Source: Ignavibacteria bacterium (GTDB lineage: Bacteria > Bacteroidota > Ignavibacteria > Kapaibacteriales > UBA4661). Taken from it: a DNA stretch of 64,000 bases. A program made the position numbers and the translations under genes. Under the pieces are notes generated by a model that worked only from the letters and a program-made list of their open reading frames with translations, was not told the origin of the DNA and searched no databases. The DNA is taken from the NCBI GenBank assembly GCA_014654705.1, contig JACVZY010000029.1:1-64000 (forward strand), read 5' to 3'. This document shows, in pieces, positions 7,094-15,382 of the stretch (its first letter is position 1; each line of letters opens with the position of its first letter).

Positions 7094-8152
7094 TTACCAC
7101 TGAAACAGCGTTCCGCTCGTAAAGGCGTTTACAATATCGCCCAGTACGTTACGACCGAAGTAGAGCAAGAGAGTGAGTGAGGAGGAGAAGCCAATTCCGG
7201 CACTAACATTTACATTAACGCCACCTGTTACACTCTGATTATCTTGCTTACTGGAGGTTGATGGACTATAACTGTTTATCGAATTTGTCTGCGAGGTTGA
7301 TAATCCTTGATCCAATCTACTTTCAGCAGAAAAGTTTCCCGTGAGACCGCCAAATACAGCTACCTGTGCAGCCAAAGATATAGATGGAAGTACAAAATAT
7401 TCCGCTCCGGCAAGAATATGAGCAGATATATTCACTGATGTTTGCGTTACAATTGTTTGCCTTGAAGTTAATTGTTGTGATTGAGCATTTGGGTCATAAT
7501 AAATTCCATTGAAATATGTTCTTGTGCCATTTGTATCACGACTGTTTGATGAATTCCCTGAAATGTTTGAGTAATTCGTTGAATTCACAAATAAACCCAT
7601 ACCGAATCCGACAAATGGTGAAAGATTTCGCTTTGCAAAAAGGTGCTTTTCGATAGTTGCCGATAGACCTAAATTAAGAGTTACGCTGGGACTGCCAAAT
7701 GGTGAAAAGGATTGTCCATTGGAAGAACTTTTGCTTTGAGAAGAATCACGACTATAAAAACTGTTTGAATTATTTGCGGAAACTGAAAAATTTCCAGACA
7801 AACCTAATCCTAGATTAATACCAGTATTAACATACACACTTAGCGCCGTTACTTCCGACAACCAATACTTCACCCCCGCACCCACTCTCCCCGACTGCCA
7901 CATTCCCATTTGCAGCGCCAAATTATCCTTCCGCGCTGTAGAATCGAAGGGCGTTGTAGCGGAAGAAGCATTCGTGCTTTGCAGAACAACGCTATTTATC
8001 GTGGACAAAACAGCTTGTGGGAAGGTGGAAAGCATATCCGAAAAGGTTGCGGATGTTGTAACCGTGCTTGGCTGCGCCTGCACGGAAGCCACATTCAGAG
8101 ACAAGAGGCTTATCGCAAAAGCCCCAACAAGAACCAACAAACGATTACGCAT
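7094..8152 (-). CDS. Secreted protein, probable outer-membrane beta-barrel
   Basis: The family is not recognised with certainty. The 352-aa product starts at the ATG at 8152, where a clean signal peptide begins (RNRLLVLVGAFAISLLSL, cleavage near VQAQ). The longer frame upstream only adds an unrelated hydrophobic stretch and runs into the terminator of the preceding gene. The mature part is rich in Ser, Asn and Gly and shows alternating-residue amphipathic strands (GRVGAGVKYWL, SVYVNTGINLGLGL, SPFVGFGMGLFV, HILAGAEYFVL). It ends in an aromatic residue (LFQW), as outer-membrane barrels do. Several Ser/Asn-rich loops (for example SNSFYSRDSSQSKSSSNG) look like surface-exposed turns. It follows the YD-like gene on the same strand but is separated from it by a strong terminator. 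Confidence 0.65.
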   Translation of the reverse strand: MRNRLLVLVGAFAISLLSLNVASVQAQPSTVTTSATFSDMLSTFPQAVLSTINSVVLQSTNASSATTPFDSTARKDNLALQMGMWQSGRVGAGVKYWLSEVTALSVYVNTGINLGLGLSGNFSVSANNSNSFYSRDSSQSKSSSNGQSFSPFGSPSVTLNLGLSATIEKHLFAKRNLSPFVGFGMGLFVNSTNYSNISGNSSNSRDTNGTRTYFNGIYYDPNAQSQQLTSRQTIVTQTSVNISAHILAGAEYFVLPSISLAAQVAVFGGLTGNFSAESRLDQGLSTSQTNSINSYSPSTSSKQDNQSVTGGVNVNVSAGIGFSSSLTLLLYFGRNVLGDIVNAFTSGTLFQW

Positions 8153-8199
8153 AAAAGCAGAAGAAAGGGTAAAAAAAGAGGTTGAATTCAAACAAAAAA

Positions 8200-8239
8200 G
8201 TGTAGCCTGCTTTACCAATAAAAAGCAAACTACACTTGA
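8200..8239 (-). terminator. Intrinsic terminator after YD-like gene
   Basis: AAGTGTAG (8200-8207) pairs with CTACACTT (8232-8239), with an inner GCTTT/AAAGC stem. On the minus strand the hairpin is followed by a T-run (A-run 8196-8201 on plus). It lies 16 bases past the stop at 8255. Confidence 0.8.
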
Positions 8240-8254
8240 AGAGCGCTTCACACC

Positions 8255-9190
8255 TTACGGGAAGAGCGCATAGACGTATTTGCGGAGATAGGCAGGCTTT
8301 GCCGGTGGCTTCTTTGCTGACCAGACTGTTGTCTCGATGACTTTTCCGGTGGCATCATAGGAGTGTACAAGTTTGGAGACGATAACATTTTTCGCCGTAT
8401 TTTCGGTTTCACTCGTGATGTTGCCGTTTGCGTCATAAGTGAAGACTTTTTTCGACTGCAATTTTGCCGATTTTTCGTCGAACTCCATGCCGCCAAAAAT
8501 TGCTATTTCCGTGAGATTGCCGTTTGCATCATACTTATACTCTTCTTTTTTCTCAATGCTGTCGTCAATGCGGAAGCGCATGAGCTTTGTAGCACGCTTC
8601 GTTGCGTCGTCGTAGGTGATTACATCACGGTAGCCGACTTTATCCTTAGCAATATAAAATTTCACTTCTGTCAAAACGCCGTCATTCGCCGTAAACAAAC
8701 CCTCACGGTACTTGAAGACTTGGCGCTGTGAGGAATTGCTCATCTGGCTTGAATAGACGGCTTCGGTCGTGCGACCTTTTTCGTCGTACTGATACTTCCA
8801 CGTAAAGCCGGGCGTATTGAACTCCATGAAATTCGTCGTTTCGGCAAGTTGATTTTTGTCGTTAAAGACAAATTCCTGCTTGGTATCTATCACATCTTTG
8901 TTGTAGCGTCCTTCCAGCGTTTTGTTACCATTTTTGTCATACCGAATGAGCATATCCATTCTGCCCTTTTTCTCCGGTTTGTTGCCCTTGAGCGCATATT
9001 CCCACACGATAACGCTATCAATTTTTTGCGCTTGAATTTTTTTGCGAGCACTTTCCAGTTTTTCCGGCGTTTGCGGGATTTGGGCGAAAGCGAAGATTGG
9101 CAAGAAAGCGAGTATCAGTGCGGCACAGACAAGAATGTCTGTGCTACGAAGGATGGTTGTGTCACGAAGAGTTTTTGTCTGCTTTTTCAT
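8255..9190 (-). CDS. Secreted YD/RHS-like repeat protein
   Basis: A 311-aa exported protein of unknown function. After an N-terminal signal (hydrophobic core AALILAFLPIFAFA) come short beta units of the type YDKNGNKTLEGRY, YDEKGRTTEAVY, YDANGNLTEIAIF, YDANGNITSETE and YDATGKVIETTVW. These resemble YD (RHS) repeats, which form beta-strand shells; the repeat number is too small for a full RHS toxin. The signal-peptide region contains a REP-like palindrome (9123-9144) that encodes TDILVCA, so a dispersed DNA element supplies coding sequence here. The start codon overlaps the stop of the WG-repeat gene by one base (TAATG), which points to coupled translation. A terminator follows. Confidence 0.75.
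   Translation of the reverse strand: MKKQTKTLRDTTILRSTDILVCAALILAFLPIFAFAQIPQTPEKLESARKKIQAQKIDSVIVWEYALKGNKPEKKGRMDMLIRYDKNGNKTLEGRYNKDVIDTKQEFVFNDKNQLAETTNFMEFNTPGFTWKYQYDEKGRTTEAVYSSQMSNSSQRQVFKYREGLFTANDGVLTEVKFYIAKDKVGYRDVITYDDATKRATKLMRFRIDDSIEKKEEYKYDANGNLTEIAIFGGMEFDEKSAKLQSKKVFTYDANGNITSETENTAKNVIVSKLVHSYDATGKVIETTVWSAKKPPAKPAYLRKYVYALFP
9123..9144. repeat. REP-like palindrome inside a coding sequence
   Basis: GCACAGACA (9123-9131), loop AGAA and TGTCTGTGC (9136-9144) form a perfect 9-bp stem. It matches the stem of the elements at 14951-15045. It is read in frame as part of the signal peptide of the YD-like protein. Confidence 0.8.
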
Positions 9191-10782
9191 TATTTTTTTT
9201 CCTTTCCTGTGAGGTCAATAATCATTGCTTTTCCGGCGAGTTTCACGTTTGTAAAGCCGCCTTTGAATGCCACATCAGCTTCATCGTACTGAGGCGTTAT
9301 GACTTCTGCGCCTGTTTTGTCCACATAGCCAAACTTTCCGCCAACCGCCACACGCGCCATTCCTTCCACGTGCGCGTCAGCTGCATCATATTTCGGCGCA
9401 ACAAGTTCTTTCCCGTCTGCAGACACGAAACCCCATTTATCGGCAAGTTTTGCTTGCGAAATATTATCAGCGAAAGTGCGAAGCGAATCGTATTTTGGTG
9501 CAATCACCTCTGCACCGTCTTTGTTCACCAAGCCCCATTTTCCTGCTGCTACCACACGCGCAATACCACTTTTCATCGTTTCGGTAGCATCATACTTCAG
9601 TGCAACTTTTTCCTTGCCGTCAGGTGCTAAAAAGCCCCATTTTCCGCCTATTTGAGCAAGTGCCACGCCTTCTGAGAATGCTTGAAGCGAATCATATTGC
9701 ACGGGAATCAGTTCTTTGCCCGTCATGTCCAGAAAGCCTGTTTTGCCGCCGCGTTTGGCTCGAAGAAGATTGTTCACTGGCTCTTCTACGGCGCTATATT
9801 CCACGCCCGCAGCCGTCCAGTAGGAAGTTTTACCCGCCAGCGTTGCCACAGCAACAACTTTTGCCATTTTCACATCGTCATATTTTGGCGCAAGAAACTC
9901 TTTGTATTCCTTGCCTGCGCCTTGCGGAGCGATTGCGCCAAATTTTCCCGCAGCCTTTACTTGAGCGCGACCGTCCACGGCAAACAAAATTGCATCATAC
10001 TTGCACGGGATAAGCAGATTTCCTTGCATATCGTAGAAGCCGACTTTTCCGGCATTTTTGACCTCGATACGCTCATTGGCGCTGAGTTTCACGGTTTCAT
10101 ATTCGGCAGGAACAAGCTGCTTGCCGGTAGCGGTGAACAAGCCCATTTTCGTACCCAATTTCGTCTCCGCATATCCTGTAGCACCAACGGAAAAGAACTT
10201 AACAGCATCGAATTTAGCAGGCACAATTTCCACACCTTTTTCGTCCAGATAGCCCATTTTACCGCCTTCGGTGATTTGCACACGACCGTTTTTCATCATC
10301 AGCACGGCATCATATTTCGGGGCAACAAGTTCTTTACCCTTTTCGTCAACGAAGCCCATTTTGCCGTTCAGTTTCACTTGAGCGCGTCCGTCTTGCGCCA
10401 TGATGATTTCATCGTATTTCGGAGCAACAAGCTCTTTGCCCTGTGCGTCCAAAATGCCCATTTTACCGCCCAATTTGACTTCATATTTGCCATTGCCGTA
10501 GAGGTCAATGTTATCGTATTTCGGAGCAGTTGCTTCTGTGCCGTCGGGCATCAAAATACCGTATTTGCCGCCGTCTTTGACTTTCAGCCATGCATTAGAA
10601 AAGACAATAATATCATCGTACTTAGCGGGAACAAGGATGACGTTGTCGCTCGCGCGAACAAGACCTTTTTTGCCATTTTTTTCAAATGTTGTGCCCTGTG
10701 CCAAAAGTTGGTCAACGGAGCACAAGCCACACCACACGAAAAGCGCACAAAAAAGCGCTTTACGCAATACACATTGCATCAT
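9190..10782 (-). CDS. Secreted WG-repeat (KWG) protein
   Basis: The 530-aa protein has a signal peptide (CALFVWCGLCSVDQLLAQ) and then some twelve to fourteen WG repeats of about 30-40 residues covering the whole mature chain. Each has the pattern GKxGxxDxxGKELVAPKYD, for example GKMGFVDEKGKELVAPKYD and GKWGFVSADGKELVAPKYD. WG repeats are beta-hairpin units found in many Bacteroidota and Leptospira envelope proteins; their ligands are mostly unknown. No enzymatic domain is fused. The repeats are well conserved with each other, which suggests recent expansion. It is the first gene of a pair with the YD-like gene (one-base overlap). A Bacteroidota-type promoter lies about 215 bases upstream (10998-11029). 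Confidence 0.88.
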   Translation of the reverse strand: MMQCVLRKALFCALFVWCGLCSVDQLLAQGTTFEKNGKKGLVRASDNVILVPAKYDDIIVFSNAWLKVKDGGKYGILMPDGTEATAPKYDNIDLYGNGKYEVKLGGKMGILDAQGKELVAPKYDEIIMAQDGRAQVKLNGKMGFVDEKGKELVAPKYDAVLMMKNGRVQITEGGKMGYLDEKGVEIVPAKFDAVKFFSVGATGYAETKLGTKMGLFTATGKQLVPAEYETVKLSANERIEVKNAGKVGFYDMQGNLLIPCKYDAILFAVDGRAQVKAAGKFGAIAPQGAGKEYKEFLAPKYDDVKMAKVVAVATLAGKTSYWTAAGVEYSAVEEPVNNLLRAKRGGKTGFLDMTGKELIPVQYDSLQAFSEGVALAQIGGKWGFLAPDGKEKVALKYDATETMKSGIARVVAAGKWGLVNKDGAEVIAPKYDSLRTFADNISQAKLADKWGFVSADGKELVAPKYDAADAHVEGMARVAVGGKFGYVDKTGAEVITPQYDEADVAFKGGFTNVKLAGKAMIIDLTGKEKK

Positions 10783-11198
10783 ATTTTTGATTTGAAAAGT
10801 GAAAAAAATAAATGAGAATGAACAATAGTCTTGAGGAAAATTGACAGGAATACGTATTCGTAGGCTTTTGCTAGAATTTGGGTTGCACGGTCACATTCGT
10901 TTAGGGTTGCAAAGCAGACCACCATGGACGCACAGAGGAACGTGTTGTGCATAAAAAAGAGGGAGCAAAACAACACGTTTTGTGATTGATTCGGCTGCAA
11001 ATATAGGAGATATTGCGCGGAAAATCAAACGGAATCTCCGTTCCCGATGCTAACGCATCATACCCCGCACTTTAGAGTGTGCTAGGAACTCTGAAGAAAT
11101 ATTTCTCTGTGTGCAGCGCTGAAATAATCTTATTTTCTCCTTCGTATCCGTTCACGGTTTTAGCAGACTGCACTGTCTTTCCTCCAAGTTCACCCGCT
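10783..11198. other. Divergent intergenic region
   Basis: These 416 bases separate the WG-repeat gene (minus) from the adenylate cyclase gene (plus). They hold a Bacteroidota-type promoter pointing left at 10998-11029 and an AACGGA-N3-TCCGTT dyad at 11028-11042 that touches its -33 element. Nothing else convincing was seen. The short frames in this stretch have no coding character. Confidence 0.6.
10998..11029 (-). promoter_or_regulatory. Bacteroidota-type promoter for the WG-repeat operon
   Basis: On the minus strand TTTG (11029-11026) and TATATTTG (11005-10998) are separated by 20 bases. This matches the Bacteroidota housekeeping consensus TTTG-N19-21-TAnnTTTG. It would give a leader of roughly 210 bases. 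Confidence 0.6.
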
Positions 11199-12713
11199 AT
11201 GAAAAAACGATATTATTTCTCAATGCTCAGTTTGTTCCCCATCATTCTCATTTTTGATGGCATCTACTTCCTGTACCATCGGTCATTGACTATATTTTTG
11301 ACATTGGGTTCTGTTCATTTCGTTTTGTATGTACTTCTGAATTTGCTTGGTTCGTATTTCATTTACAAGCCAATTGACAAGGTGTTTGCTCGCGTTGGGG
11401 ATATGGACGTAGCGAAAAAAAGAATCTCCCAGCTTACGTGGTATTCATCTGCTTGGATTTTTTTCCTTGGCAATCTATACGTTACGATAGCTTTTTTACC
11501 GCTCTACTTCTTCCCAACCATTTTTTCCAGCCCTGAGAATTTTGCTATTGAAAAGCTACCACCAGAACTGTTTTTTTACTCCATTGTTCCCGGAATATAC
11601 TTCATTTATGCAGTTTTTCCTGCCTTTTTAGCGTATTTTTTAATCAATGATTTTATTCTTGATCTCAAAGAAACAGTTTACAAAGAATTCAAAATTCTGT
11701 TTGCCACCGGAAAGAAGAAGATAGGTTTCACGCTCTTTTTCGTCTTTCTCTTCCTTGTTTTTGTGCCGTCGTTGCTGGTAATGTTGGAATTAACAGTCGC
11801 ATTGGAAATAGAGGGTAAATTTGCTCAGTTCACGAAATTAAGCCCTTTGGAAACGGTGATGATAGATCGCTTTGTGGTTTTTATCGGAACTATTCTTGCC
11901 GTCGTTCTCATCACTCGTGCCTTTACAAAGCCGATAAACTCCCTCCTCCACGCAATGAGCAACGTGCGCGAGGGTGATTTTTCCACGCAAGCGGCTCTGA
12001 TTACGGAGGATGAAATTGGAGTGCTGACAAAAGAATTTAACGAGATGGTGCAAGGCTTACAGGAGCGAGAGTTAATGCGGGATACCTTCGGAAAGTACGT
12101 CACCAAAGACGTAGCAACGGTTATTCTCAAGAACAACATCAATCTGGAAGGTGAAGTCCGCTCTTGCACAATTTTGGTTACGGACATTGCGAACTACACC
12201 ACCATTTCAGAAGAGCTTTCGCCGAAAGAGACCGTACTGATGCTGAATGAGTATTTTTCAGTGCTGGTCAATATCATTCAACAGAACAAAGGAATCGTGA
12301 ATAAATTCATTGGCGATGCCGTCTTTGCGATGTTCAATGTGCCGCTCGACGACCCTCATCATGCTGTTCACGCGATACGAGCCGCCTTAGAAATAGAAAA
12401 AATCACCACTACGCGCACATTTGGAAACAAGCACCAACTCACAACCCGCATAGGCATAAACACGGGCGAAGTGGTGGCAGGAAATATCGGTTCTGCCGAT
12501 AGAATGGAATACACGGTCATTGGCGATGATGTCAACGTTGCCGCTCGTTTGGAGCAGCTCAACAAACACTACGACACGCATATTCTTGTGGGAGAAAACA
12601 CTTATTCGATGGCGCAGAATCACTTTCGTTTTACCGAACTCGGCGATTTTCAATTAAAAGGCAAAGAGAAAGTCATTAAAGTTTATACGCCGTCTGCGCC
12701 GGAAAAAGAGTGA
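11199..12713 (+). CDS. Membrane adenylate cyclase, 6TM-HAMP-class III
   Basis: The 504-aa protein makes cAMP (inferred from the active site). About six membrane segments fill residues 8-28, 33-55, 85-107, 125-150, 175-200 and 222-240. A HAMP domain follows (240-290, KPINSLLHAM then DEIGVLTKEFNEM), then a class III cyclase domain (320-500). The metal-binding aspartates are D329 (LVTDIANYT) and D373 (FIGDAVFAMF). K369 and T439 (EYTVIGDD) fit ATP specificity, and N446/R450 of VNVAAR are the transition-state residues. The architecture resembles the six-TM HAMP cyclases such as mycobacterial Rv3645. The ATG at 11199 is chosen over an earlier GTG because the membrane part starts there. It is a single gene facing DUF779 convergently. 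Confidence 0.9.
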   Translation: MKKRYYFSMLSLFPIILIFDGIYFLYHRSLTIFLTLGSVHFVLYVLLNLLGSYFIYKPIDKVFARVGDMDVAKKRISQLTWYSSAWIFFLGNLYVTIAFLPLYFFPTIFSSPENFAIEKLPPELFFYSIVPGIYFIYAVFPAFLAYFLINDFILDLKETVYKEFKILFATGKKKIGFTLFFVFLFLVFVPSLLVMLELTVALEIEGKFAQFTKLSPLETVMIDRFVVFIGTILAVVLITRAFTKPINSLLHAMSNVREGDFSTQAALITEDEIGVLTKEFNEMVQGLQERELMRDTFGKYVTKDVATVILKNNINLEGEVRSCTILVTDIANYTTISEELSPKETVLMLNEYFSVLVNIIQQNKGIVNKFIGDAVFAMFNVPLDDPHHAVHAIRAALEIEKITTTRTFGNKHQLTTRIGINTGEVVAGNIGSADRMEYTVIGDDVNVAARLEQLNKHYDTHILVGENTYSMAQNHFRFTELGDFQLKGKEKVIKVYTPSAPEKE

Positions 12714-12764
12714 CTGTTTTCGGGCGAAATGCTGGGCGCACGTACTACTTTTTTTTTCTCAATT

Positions 12765-13184
12765 TCACTCCTCCTGTCCGCCTCGCGTAGTCGGCTCTAG
12801 GCGCTCACTCTCTTCATCGGTGAAAAGGCGCGATTGCGTAATGAAGCGCACACCCAGCGGAATTTCCAGCGAAAAACTCGCGCCTCTGCCCTTCACAACA
12901 TCTATCGTGAGCTGCGTGTGCTTCCAGTACTCAAACTGGTCACCGCTCATAAAAAACTCGCACCCGTGGATTGTTCCCATCTTCACGTCGTTTGCGCCCA
13001 CGCGGAACTCGCCTTTCGGGTAACACATCGGCTGCGAACCATCGCAGCAACCGCCGCTTTGGTGGAACATGAGTTCTCCATTGTCAGCACGGAGCGTGTC
13101 TATCAGCGCGGCGGCGGTCTCCGTTACCAACACACGTTTGACAGTTTCGGTCATTACAGCCTCAGCAAAAGGAATGGTTTCCAT
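12765..13184 (-). CDS. DUF779 protein associated with aldehyde dehydrogenase
   Basis: The 139-aa product carries the DUF779 core: GELMFHQSGGCCDGSQPMCYPKGEFRVGANDVKMG, then GCEFFMSGDQFEYWKHTQLTIDVVKGRGASFSLE and GVRFITQSRLF. The cysteine pair in GGCCDGS with the later MCYP suggests metal or redox binding, although the function is not established. DUF779 genes are regularly found beside ExaC/AldB-type aldehyde dehydrogenases, and that is the arrangement here, with the dehydrogenase 93 bases upstream on the same strand. A strong terminator (13217-13249) lies between the two, so expression of this gene depends on read-through or on its own promoter. The start could also be the internal ATG at 13154, which gives the more usual length. 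Confidence 0.88.
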   Translation of the reverse strand: METIPFAEAVMTETVKRVLVTETAAALIDTLRADNGELMFHQSGGCCDGSQPMCYPKGEFRVGANDVKMGTIHGCEFFMSGDQFEYWKHTQLTIDVVKGRGASFSLEIPLGVRFITQSRLFTDEESERLEPTTRGGQEE

Positions 13185-13216
13185 AGCACAGAAGAAAAAT
13201 GGATAATGTGAAAAAA

Positions 13217-13249
13217 AGTTGTCGCCTACGTTCGGCGCAGACGACAACT
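13217..13249 (-). terminator. Intrinsic terminator between ALDH and DUF779
   Basis: AGTTGTCG (13217-13224) pairs with CGACAACT (13242-13249). On the minus strand it is followed by a run of seven T (A-run 13211-13217 on plus). It lies 28 bases past the dehydrogenase stop and 33 before the DUF779 start. Confidence 0.8.
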
Positions 13250-13277
13250 CAGGTGAAAGGTGAATCTAGTGGAAGTT

Positions 13278-14828
13278 TTAGAAGAAACCAAGTGCTTTTT
13301 TGTCGTAGGAAATCAGCATATTTTTCGTCTGACGATATTGATTGATTGCCATTTTATGCGTTTCTCTGCCGTAACCCGATTTTTTATACCCACCAAAAGG
13401 AGAGTGCGCCGGATACGCATGATAGCAATTCACCCACACCCGTCCGGCGTGGATAGCGCGGGGCATCGTGTAGAGTTCGTGCGCATCGCGTGTCCACACG
13501 CCAGCACCTAAGCCGTAGAGCGTATCGTTTGCGATGGCTATTGCTTCTTCGGCGGTCTTGAAGGTTGTTGCAGAGGTAACAGGTCCGAAGATTTCTTCTT
13601 GGAACACACGCATTTTGTTGTGTCCTTTGAATATCGTCGGCTGAACGTAGTAGCCGCCTTCCAAGCCGCTATTGAGCAACATAGGTCCACCGCCCGTCAG
13701 CACCTCTGCACCTTCTTCTTTGCCAATTTTGAGATAGGAAAGAATTTTCTCGTACTGGTCGTTCGATGCCTGAGCACCCATCATCGTTTCGGGGTCGAGC
13801 GGATGACCGACTTTGATTTTGCGAACGCGCTCGGTAACACGCTTCAAAAAGGCATCGGCAATGGATTCATGCACAAGAATACGGGAAGGACACGTGCAGA
13901 CTTCGCCTTGATTGAGCGCAAACATCACAGCGCCTTCCAAGCATTTATCGAAGAAATCGTCGTCATGATCCATCACGCTTGGCATGAAGATATTCGGGGA
14001 TTTTCCGCCCAATTCCATCGTGACGGGGATAATATTCTCCGATGCATATTGCAAAATAAGTCGTCCCGTCGTGGTTTCACCCGTGAAAGCAACTTTGGCA
14101 ATACGCGGCGAGCTTGCAAGCGGCTTACCGGCTTCCACGCCAAAACCGTTCACGATATTGACCACGCCCGGCGGCAGAATGTCTTGCAAAAGTTCCATAA
14201 AGCAGAGGATTCCGACCGGTGTTTGCTCGGCGGGCTTCATCACAACCGTACAGCCTGCGGCAAGCGCGGGTGCGAGTTTCCACGTTGCCATCAGCAAAGG
14301 AAAGTTCCATGGGATAATCTGCCCCACAACGCCGATTGGCTCGGAGATTTGCAACGAAAGCGTATTTGCATCATGCTCCGACAGCGTACCTTCATCGGCA
14401 CGGAGGCAACCTGCAAAATAACGGAAGTGGTCAATAGCAAGCGGCAAATCAGCAGCCATCGTTTCGCGAATGGGTTTGCCGTTGTCAACCGTTTCCACGG
14501 CAGCAAGATAATTCAAATTCTTCTCCATGATGTCGGCGATTTTGAGCAAGATATTGCTTCGGTACGCTGCCGAGGTGCGCGACCACGACGGGAACGCAGC
14601 GTGTGCTGCGTCGAGTGCCATTTCAATATCATCTGCCGTTGAGCGAGCAACGTTTGTAAACGGCTTGCCGTCTATGGGCGAGACGTTCTCAAAATACTGA
14701 CCTTTCTTCGGCGCAACCCATTTGCCACCAATAAAATTATCATATTGACTCTTGAACTCTGGGCGAGCCACAAGATTTTTTGCCGAATGTTTAACGGTCG
14801 GCGCGGTTTGGACTTCTGCTGTTGCCAT
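13278..14828 (-). CDS. NAD-dependent aldehyde dehydrogenase (ExaC/AldB type)
   Basis: This 516-aa enzyme of the ALDH superfamily oxidises an aldehyde, probably acetaldehyde or a related short chain, to the acid with NAD(P)+. Conserved features are the [20 protein letters not shown] cofactor region (171-190), VMKPAEQTP (197-204), FTGETTTGR (248-256), the general base E272 in MELGGKSP, the catalytic C311 in [11 protein letters not shown] and the C-terminal [13 protein letters not shown]. Length and the CTCPSR context match the group that pairs with DUF779. The start at 14828 (MATAEVQ) gives the family N-terminus. The AraC regulator is divergent and DUF779 follows downstream, so an AraC-controlled aldehyde response is likely. 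A REP doublet sits in the shared upstream region. Confidence 0.95.
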   Translation of the reverse strand: MATAEVQTAPTVKHSAKNLVARPEFKSQYDNFIGGKWVAPKKGQYFENVSPIDGKPFTNVARSTADDIEMALDAAHAAFPSWSRTSAAYRSNILLKIADIMEKNLNYLAAVETVDNGKPIRETMAADLPLAIDHFRYFAGCLRADEGTLSEHDANTLSLQISEPIGVVGQIIPWNFPLLMATWKLAPALAAGCTVVMKPAEQTPVGILCFMELLQDILPPGVVNIVNGFGVEAGKPLASSPRIAKVAFTGETTTGRLILQYASENIIPVTMELGGKSPNIFMPSVMDHDDDFFDKCLEGAVMFALNQGEVCTCPSRILVHESIADAFLKRVTERVRKIKVGHPLDPETMMGAQASNDQYEKILSYLKIGKEEGAEVLTGGGPMLLNSGLEGGYYVQPTIFKGHNKMRVFQEEIFGPVTSATTFKTAEEAIAIANDTLYGLGAGVWTRDAHELYTMPRAIHAGRVWVNCYHAYPAHSPFGGYKKSGYGRETHKMAINQYRQTKNMLISYDKKALGFF

Positions 14829-14950
14829 AGCGATACACACAGATAAAGGAGGGTAACGAACACACAGTCGCGCTTGCAAGCAATCTCACAATAACGTTTC
14901 CTTTTACATGATACACGACAAAATTTCAGAACCATCTTGCAATCAGGCTT

Positions 14951-15045
14951 CGGTGGCACAGGCATTCTTGCCTGTGTAGTCCTCTCAGAGCGTGTCGCTT
15001 AGAAAACTGCTTCAAACCTCACAGACAGGAATGTCTGTACCACCG
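14951..15045. repeat. REP-like inverted doublet
   Basis: Two copies of one element face each other. The left copy (14951-14978) begins CGGTGG and has stem CACAGGCA/TGCCTGTG around TTCT. The right copy, read in reverse, also begins CGGTGG (CCACCG at 15040-15045) and has stem ACAGACA/TGTCTGT around GGAA. The two differ mainly at paired stem positions, as compensatory changes would give. The arrangement resembles BIME elements. Confidence 0.8.
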
Positions 15046-15223
15046 ATTGATAAATTTTGCCTAGTAGCTATTTATCCCGAAAATCACTGCTTGCAGCACA
15101 CTGCTTTGAATTGACGACAAACTATGATATTTTTTTTAGACCGTTGTTCTGGATTCTCTCATAAAATGTTGTTATCCTATCATTTTGCACGAAAACAAAA
15201 GTTTATTACCAAAGTTTATTGTG

Positions 15224-15231
15224 TATTTTTG
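15224..15231 (+). promoter_or_regulatory. Possible -7 box for the AraC gene
   Basis: TATTTTTG fits TAnnTTTG and lies about 150 bases before the chosen start. Only a partial -33 (TTTA) is found 20 bases upstream. Confidence 0.3.
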
Positions 15232-15382
15232 TTTTCTGGTGTTTGTGTGTTCTTGCTCTGCCCCTAAGCGCGGGCGCTTATTTGTGCGGATGCTTGTGTT
15301 GGTGATAGTTATACGTCGTTGTGTAGCATGTATTTTTAGCTTTAATCCCCTATTTTCCCCTCTCTTTGTCTTCAGAGTTTCC

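Larger units (their letters stand above)
14829..15382. other. Divergent ALDH/AraC intergenic region
   Basis: These 554 bases hold a REP-like doublet (14951-15045) and a possible plus-strand -7 box (15224-15231). A frame open from 15185 continues into the AraC gene but encodes a hydrophobic stretch foreign to the family, so it is treated as leader. No RNA gene was recognised. Confidence 0.55.

Noticed and set aside
9682-10815. 377-codon open frame antisense to the WG-repeat gene
   Set aside because: Its regularity only mirrors the WG repeats on the other strand; composition and motifs support the minus-strand gene.
10779-11000. Small minus-strand frame upstream of the WG-repeat gene
   Set aside because: It overlaps the predicted promoter and leader, and shows no domain or conserved pattern.
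12714-12764. Terminator between the convergent cyclase and DUF779 genes
   Set aside because: A T-run is present at 12749-12757 but no convincing stem precedes it.
15185-15382. N-terminal extension of the AraC protein
   Set aside because: Hydrophobic, foreign to the family and preceded by leader-like AT-rich DNA; the ATG at 15383 is better.
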